Source of the DNA: Jejuia sp049889775 | GTDB taxonomy: Bacteria; Bacteroidota; Bacteroidia; Flavobacteriales; Flavobacteriaceae | DNA: 64,000 bases | Assembly: GCA_049889775.1 (NCBI GenBank) | Contig: JBMHCT010000020.1 | Coordinates: forward strand, 186,001 to 250,000 | Reading direction: 5' to 3' | Part shown: in pieces, positions 60,331-64,000 of the stretch | Numbering within the stretch: the first letter of the stretch is position 1 | Layout: each line of letters starts with the position of its first letter | The notes under the pieces: model-generated | What the model was told of the DNA's origin: nothing | The model's database searches: none | The model's input: the letters and a program-made list of their open reading frames with translations, nothing else | Program-made: the position numbers and the translations under genes

Positions 60331-60560
60331 AACAATGTAAAGGTGTTTACTTTTTTTTTACTAAGTTACGAAACAAGAATCATGTTTTATTATTTATATT
60401 TATAATGAATTACATAAATATATTTTATGATTTTGAATTTTTATTGAGTGCAAAATAGTTTGTATTGTTGAACTCCTAAAATTGAATTTGAGCAGTAATT
60501 TTGGTACATGGTTGCATTCCAGTTGTTCCTTATAACAATTATAGGAAGGCTATTTTGGAA

Positions 60561-60707
60561 TTATTCTTCTGCGTCCACAGAACCCTCATCCTCGTCGACA
60601 TGGTGATGCTCTTCATGTCTTGTTAAATACCTGCTTACAAAAACAAACACCACAAAAGCAATATTTAAAAACACTAGAATATAGAAAATCCAATCCTTAA
60701 TAGTCAT
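60561..60707 (-). CDS. Small membrane protein with His/acidic tail, 48 residues
   Basis: Read directly: ATG at 60707, MTIKDWIFYILVFLNIAFVVFVFV (one membrane helix), then SRYLTRHEEHHHVDEDEGSVDAEE and TAA at 60561. The HEEHHH cluster beside acidic residues could bind a metal. It lies 70 bp downstream of the NCS1-type permease gene on the same strand and could be expressed with it. Family unknown. Confidence 0.55.
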   Translation of the reverse strand: MTIKDWIFYILVFLNIAFVVFVFVSRYLTRHEEHHHVDEDEGSVDAEE

Positions 60708-60777
60708 GAAGAATAGTATAGAATTACTCTGTGCAAAGATATCGATAAAACATCAGATATGTCTTCACAAAGAGGAC

Positions 60778-62037
60778 CTATCGCTTCAATAATTTATAAT
60801 TTAAAATGAAATAAATAATACCACCAACAAGAAAAGAATCTAGGAAGTAAGCGCTTGTAACTTGAAACACTTCTTTAAAGGTTAAGGCTGTAACTATAGA
60901 GCTTAATAACCAACTAATAAGCGCATCTTTTTCCCATAAATTAATTTCATTCAGGTTGTATTGCTGACTCTTGATCCAAAAGAAATTGATTATATAAATT
61001 GCTGAAATTGATGGGGCAAGAATACCAAGTAGCTCTAAAAAATCAAAAAGATAGGTTGAAAACCCTAACATGGCTAAAATTGTTCCTAGAATGCTAGAAA
61101 ACACTACAACTGTTTTAAAATTCCAATTCTTATTTAATGTTGAAAACGTTAAGGATGCTGAATATAAATTGGTGGCGTTAGTAACCCAAGTAGAAATAAA
61201 CAACAAAATAAACGCTGGAATTACCAAGTTGTATTCTGCCATTATTTTAATGATGTCTACTTCTCCTGTTTTTATAGACGGAATTGCACTTAAAATAAGT
61301 GCCAGAGGCGTGCCAAGAGCAATACCTAAAACCGCAATTAAACTTTGTTTGTCCGTTTTAATAAATCTAGAAAAATCTGCCATTAATACAGGAAATAAAA
61401 TGGCTGCACCAATTAAAATTGAAGTAGCTTGAAACAATGTTAAATTTGTTTCTTTCGGTACATAATCAAATAAATCTGAAAGTGTATCTAATTGATTGAT
61501 TGATAAAAACAGCACATAACCTAAAAAAACAGTTAAAACAGGGATTGCAATGTTAGCTAACTTTTGAATGCTTTTTATTCCGAAAAATGTGGTTGCTGTG
61601 ATAAACAAACTTGATACTAAAATAATTATCTGTTCTGAAACACTAAAACTAAACGCATCTAATGCTGTATCTTTAATTGCTAAAGCCAAAAGTTCTAAGG
61701 CAACGGCAAACCATCCTACTAGGGTGATTCCGAAAATGAGGTTGACGATTTTTGCACCATATTCACCAAAACTAAAGTGTAAAATCATATAGGTAGATAA
61801 TCTGGAACGATTACCAATTAGCGTGGTAACCACACACATTACTGTAAGGACCAATGTTGATACACCAAAGGCAATTAAAGCTTGCTTTAAACCTAAACCT
61901 AAAGCAATTTCAGAACCTAAATATAATGTAGGTAAAGACAAGCCCGTTCCAGCTATAATTAAAGCTACCAACCAACCGGATACAAAATCCTTTGGTTGTA
62001 CTTTGCTCATAGTATATTGGTTACCAGACTCAGGCAT
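60778..62037 (-). CDS. NCS1-type purine/cytosine permease (CodB-like)
   Basis: 419 residues with about twelve membrane helices. The N-terminal GWLVALIIAGTGLSLPTLYLGSEIALGLGL and SRLSTYMILHFSFGEYGAKIVNLI match helices 1-3 of the family; ADFSRFIKTDKQS and FISTWVTNATNLYSASLTFSTL are also typical. The start may be the ATG at 62037, which overlaps the enzyme gene upstream by 8 bp, or the ATG at 62010 (MSKVQPKDFVSGW). NCS1 proteins import nucleobases, hydantoins or related heterocycles. Coupled to the M29/NicX-like enzyme gene, so it probably imports that enzyme's substrate. Confidence 0.88.
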   Translation of the reverse strand: MPESGNQYTMSKVQPKDFVSGWLVALIIAGTGLSLPTLYLGSEIALGLGLKQALIAFGVSTLVLTVMCVVTTLIGNRSRLSTYMILHFSFGEYGAKIVNLIFGITLVGWFAVALELLALAIKDTALDAFSFSVSEQIIILVSSLFITATTFFGIKSIQKLANIAIPVLTVFLGYVLFLSINQLDTLSDLFDYVPKETNLTLFQATSILIGAAILFPVLMADFSRFIKTDKQSLIAVLGIALGTPLALILSAIPSIKTGEVDIIKIMAEYNLVIPAFILLFISTWVTNATNLYSASLTFSTLNKNWNFKTVVVFSSILGTILAMLGFSTYLFDFLELLGILAPSISAIYIINFFWIKSQQYNLNEINLWEKDALISWLLSSIVTALTFKEVFQVTSAYFLDSFLVGGIIYFILNYKLLKR

Positions 62038-63079
62038 TTTCTGCAGTTAATAGATTTTCCGTTATCAACATCAACTGTTCATGACAAATATGGCCATTGT
62101 TTGTGATTTGCGTCTCGTCAAAAAAAATACTTGTTTCGGCCACAACGCCATCAAAATGAGATTTAGCCATTTGTCCGAAAGGAGGCATATCCATAGCACT
62201 GGTATGTCCAAATCCAAAATCTACACCACCCCAAATACGTTCATCTTCTACTAACTCTCCAGATAAGCTTGTTACTTTCGGATTTAAACCTATCATATTA
62301 TGTGATATTTTGTACATGTTTTCATCTTCAAAAGACGCTAAATATTCTTTGAATTTTTTAGCTTCCTTCCCTCCTACAACATCTACAATCTTGCCTTTTT
62401 TCATAATAAATTGCAACTGGCTCCCATTTTCTGCATTCTGCAAATGGTCAAAAACAATAATACCACTCATACTATCTAATTTAGGCACAATATTTACAAA
62501 TCCAGGGGCTGTTCCAAATTTTGGTTGCGAATAATCGCCATCATCGATATCAAAAGCGTAATTTAAATCTATATCATATGAAACATTAGTTCCGTTTTTG
62601 CTGGTAATACGCACTGTATTGCAACGCATTACCATATCCTTTACTGCATTTAACAATGTCTTTAAAATCGGCACACTATAACCTGTAAATACTCTTTCCA
62701 AGGATTCTGGAGTGCTATCAGCAATAATTAAATAGCGTAAGGCTTTATTTTCGTCCATAGCAGTTTCCCAAATATCAGAATATAGAATAACCATAGATTG
62801 TGCTTCAATCCAAACGTCCACATTACAAAGTGCCGCCGTAAGCGCTTTAGAAGGCCAATATTTCATTCCTGCCTGACTTTCCTCCTTTGCGCGAGGTATC
62901 CACATTACCAAGGGAATACCTCCCGCATTTTTTGTAGCTTCTGTTAAGGCATCAATAACAATTTTATTGGAACCAGAATCTGCGGTTATAGCTACGGTTT
63001 CGCCTTGTTTTAGTTGAAACATGTCTTCAATAAGTACTTTGGAAAATTTAGCAGCTAATTTGTGTTGCGCTTTAGTCAT
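62030..63079 (-). CDS. M29 aminopeptidase / 2,5-dihydroxypyridine dioxygenase (NicX)-like enzyme
   Basis: 349 residues, cytoplasmic. The sequence has the fold-type signatures shared by M29 peptidases and NicX: GETVAITADSGSN at the start, GIIVFDHLQNAENGSQLQFIMKKGKIVDVVGG in the middle, then LSGELVEDERIWGGVDFGFGHTSAMDMPP and AKSHFDGVVAETSIFFDE with the metal-binding Glu/His/Asp set. 'DERIWG' plus 'AKSHFDGV' point to the NicX side. Gene order (TonB receptor, enzyme, NCS1 permease) suggests uptake and ring opening of a nitrogen heterocycle, but peptidase activity cannot be excluded from sequence. Confidence 0.72.
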   Translation of the reverse strand: MTKAQHKLAAKFSKVLIEDMFQLKQGETVAITADSGSNKIVIDALTEATKNAGGIPLVMWIPRAKEESQAGMKYWPSKALTAALCNVDVWIEAQSMVILYSDIWETAMDENKALRYLIIADSTPESLERVFTGYSVPILKTLLNAVKDMVMRCNTVRITSKNGTNVSYDIDLNYAFDIDDGDYSQPKFGTAPGFVNIVPKLDSMSGIIVFDHLQNAENGSQLQFIMKKGKIVDVVGGKEAKKFKEYLASFEDENMYKISHNMIGLNPKVTSLSGELVEDERIWGGVDFGFGHTSAMDMPPFGQMAKSHFDGVVAETSIFFDETQITNNGHICHEQLMLITENLLTAENA

Positions 63080-63082
63080 AAT

Positions 63083-64000
63083 TTAGAATTTAACAGCTAA
63101 AGTTGTTCCGACGGTTAACGGCTGACCTCTCCAAGCTACATCATCAGGACTTCCAACAAACTCTCCTGGTGAAAACTCTTGATAGTATTGTTGATCTGTT
63201 AAGTTTTTACCCCAAATATCCAACTTCCAGTTTTTGTAGGTGAAAGCAATGCGTGCATTCAACAATGAATAAGCATCAGACGTATGCACATCTAAATTAC
63301 TTTCATGCCAGTAGGTTTTGCCTGTAGTGTCAAGATTTAAAAACCCATTAAATTTAAGGTTTTCGGAAATATCGAAAGCTGATTCTATGCCAATTCCAAA
63401 ACTGCTTACTGGTACGAAAGGTGTTTTATTGCCATTGTAACTCGTATTATCCGTGGTATCACCATTAGCACCTCCAGTCATACCACCATCAACAATTTCT
63501 GCATCAGATAAGCCGTAATTAGCAAAAATATCAAAGTATTTAGATAATCTGGCTCTAGACTCTAGTTCGAACCCAAACACTTTACTTTCATCATAATTAT
63601 AAACTCCTGCAATAAATGTGTTTAAATCTAATATGTATTGTTGTTGATTGTTCAATCTAGAGCTAAAAATAGAGCCGTTAAAAATTAGTCGATCATTCCA
63701 AGAGGTTGTTTTAAATCCGAATTCATAGTTGTCCGAAGTCTCATCATCAAAACTTCTATTGAATAAATCTGTAGCATCTGCGTTAAAACCTCCGTTTCTA
63801 TAACCTCGTCCATAGTTAGCATAAAACAACACGTTTTTATTTGCTTGGTACGATAGTGATACTTTAGGTTGAAATTCATTATTATCTCTCTCAGAGTTTG
63901 TTACGAAAAGAAAATCATCTTGAGTGAATTTGTCGATATCATATCTAAAACCAGCTGAGGCTGTTAATTTATCTGTTAGTTTATAATCAAAGAAACCAAA
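63083..64000 (-). CDS. TonB-dependent receptor, C-terminal part (5' end outside window)
   Basis: At least 305 residues are visible; the frame is open to the window edge (FGFFDYKLTDKLTASAGFRYDIDKF at the far end), so the TTG at 63832 is internal. It shows the strands of the 22-stranded barrel: YANYGRGYRNGGFNA, NYEFGFKTTSWNDRLIFNGSIFSS, RLSKYFDIFANYGLSDAEI, LLNARIAFTYKNWKLDIWGKNLTDQQYY, and a final GTTLAVKF with terminal Phe. The GRGYRNGGFNA form is typical of the IROMP/small-molecule receptor class rather than SusC. It ends 3 bp before the M29/NicX-like gene. Substrate unknown. Confidence 0.9.
   Translation of the reverse strand, partial: FGFFDYKLTDKLTASAGFRYDIDKFTQDDFLFVTNSERDNNEFQPKVSLSYQANKNVLFYANYGRGYRNGGFNADATDLFNRSFDDETSDNYEFGFKTTSWNDRLIFNGSIFSSRLNNQQQYILDLNTFIAGVYNYDESKVFGFELESRARLSKYFDIFANYGLSDAEIVDGGMTGGANGDTTDNTSYNGNKTPFVPVSSFGIGIESAFDISENLKFNGFLNLDTTGKTYWHESNLDVHTSDAYSLLNARIAFTYKNWKLDIWGKNLTDQQYYQEFSPGEFVGSPDDVAWRGQPLTVGTTLAVKF

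Noticed and set aside
1..64000. tRNA, rRNA or riboswitch genes
   Set aside because: The gaps were read for cloverleaf and rRNA-like segments and none was convincing; several hairpins are explained by terminators or REP-like repeats.

Overview
The window looks like a piece of a Flavobacteriaceae (Bacteroidota) chromosome. The evidence is low GC, starts without clear Shine-Dalgarno sequences, a PorP/SprF protein next to a giant adhesin with a type B type IX secretion (T9SS) sorting domain, a second secreted protein with a T9SS type A tail, bacillithiol synthesis (bshA), a menaquinone gene cluster and a TonB-dependent receptor. No rRNA, tRNA, CRISPR array or prophage was recognised.

Layout. 1-4.7 kb: end of bshA, two tandem M28 peptidase lipoproteins, and small envelope genes. 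4.7-9.4 kb: a mobile-DNA patch holding a structured dispersed element in two inverted copies, the remnant of a REP-associated tyrosine transposase, an intact IS3-family element with an A AAA AAG frameshift site, a truncated hypothetical gene, and recG. 9.4-31 kb: PHP-ACT-ACT protein, M1 aminopeptidase, PorP plus a 2024-residue adhesin, patatin, glutamate-synthase-like flavoprotein, PcrA/UvrD helicase, beta-helix T9SS cargo, a triple E-set protein overlapping an aspartic protease, and an alpha/beta hydrolase lipoprotein. 31-36 kb: housekeeping genes (tsaC, OmpA lipoprotein, GT2, orphan HsdR_N-like protein, holA, ung). 36.4-42.8 kb: menB-menA, UPF0173 hydrolase, DUF2490, menC, CPBP protease, menE, all on the plus strand. 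42.9-50.2 kb: yebC, exported helical protein, S41 protease, phhB, SDR, glsA, gcvT, and a 50-residue membrane protein. 50.2-56.7 kb: accessory island. 56.7-64 kb: secreted or lipoprotein genes, an SPFH lipoprotein, an NCS1 permease, an M29/NicX-like enzyme and a TonB-dependent receptor that runs off the window.

The most unusual content is the 50.2-56.7 kb island. A two-gene operon encodes a predicted outer-membrane barrel with a very long helical periplasmic part, followed by an inner-membrane protein. That second protein appears to join a dCache sensor to a pentameric ligand-gated ion channel-like domain with four C-terminal membrane helices. A 620-bp tract lies downstream of it, with seven copies of TTATGTAAAA in both orientations and a 93-nt hairpin whose general architecture recalls integron attC sites. 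A 16-bp direct repeat brackets operon and tract. No function is established; these are hypotheses from sequence.

Three genes (pcrA/uvrD, holA, the S41 protease) appear to start at TTG. Three probable proteins of 48-59 residues (36039-36218, 50030-50182, 60561-60707) were found by reading the gaps directly.
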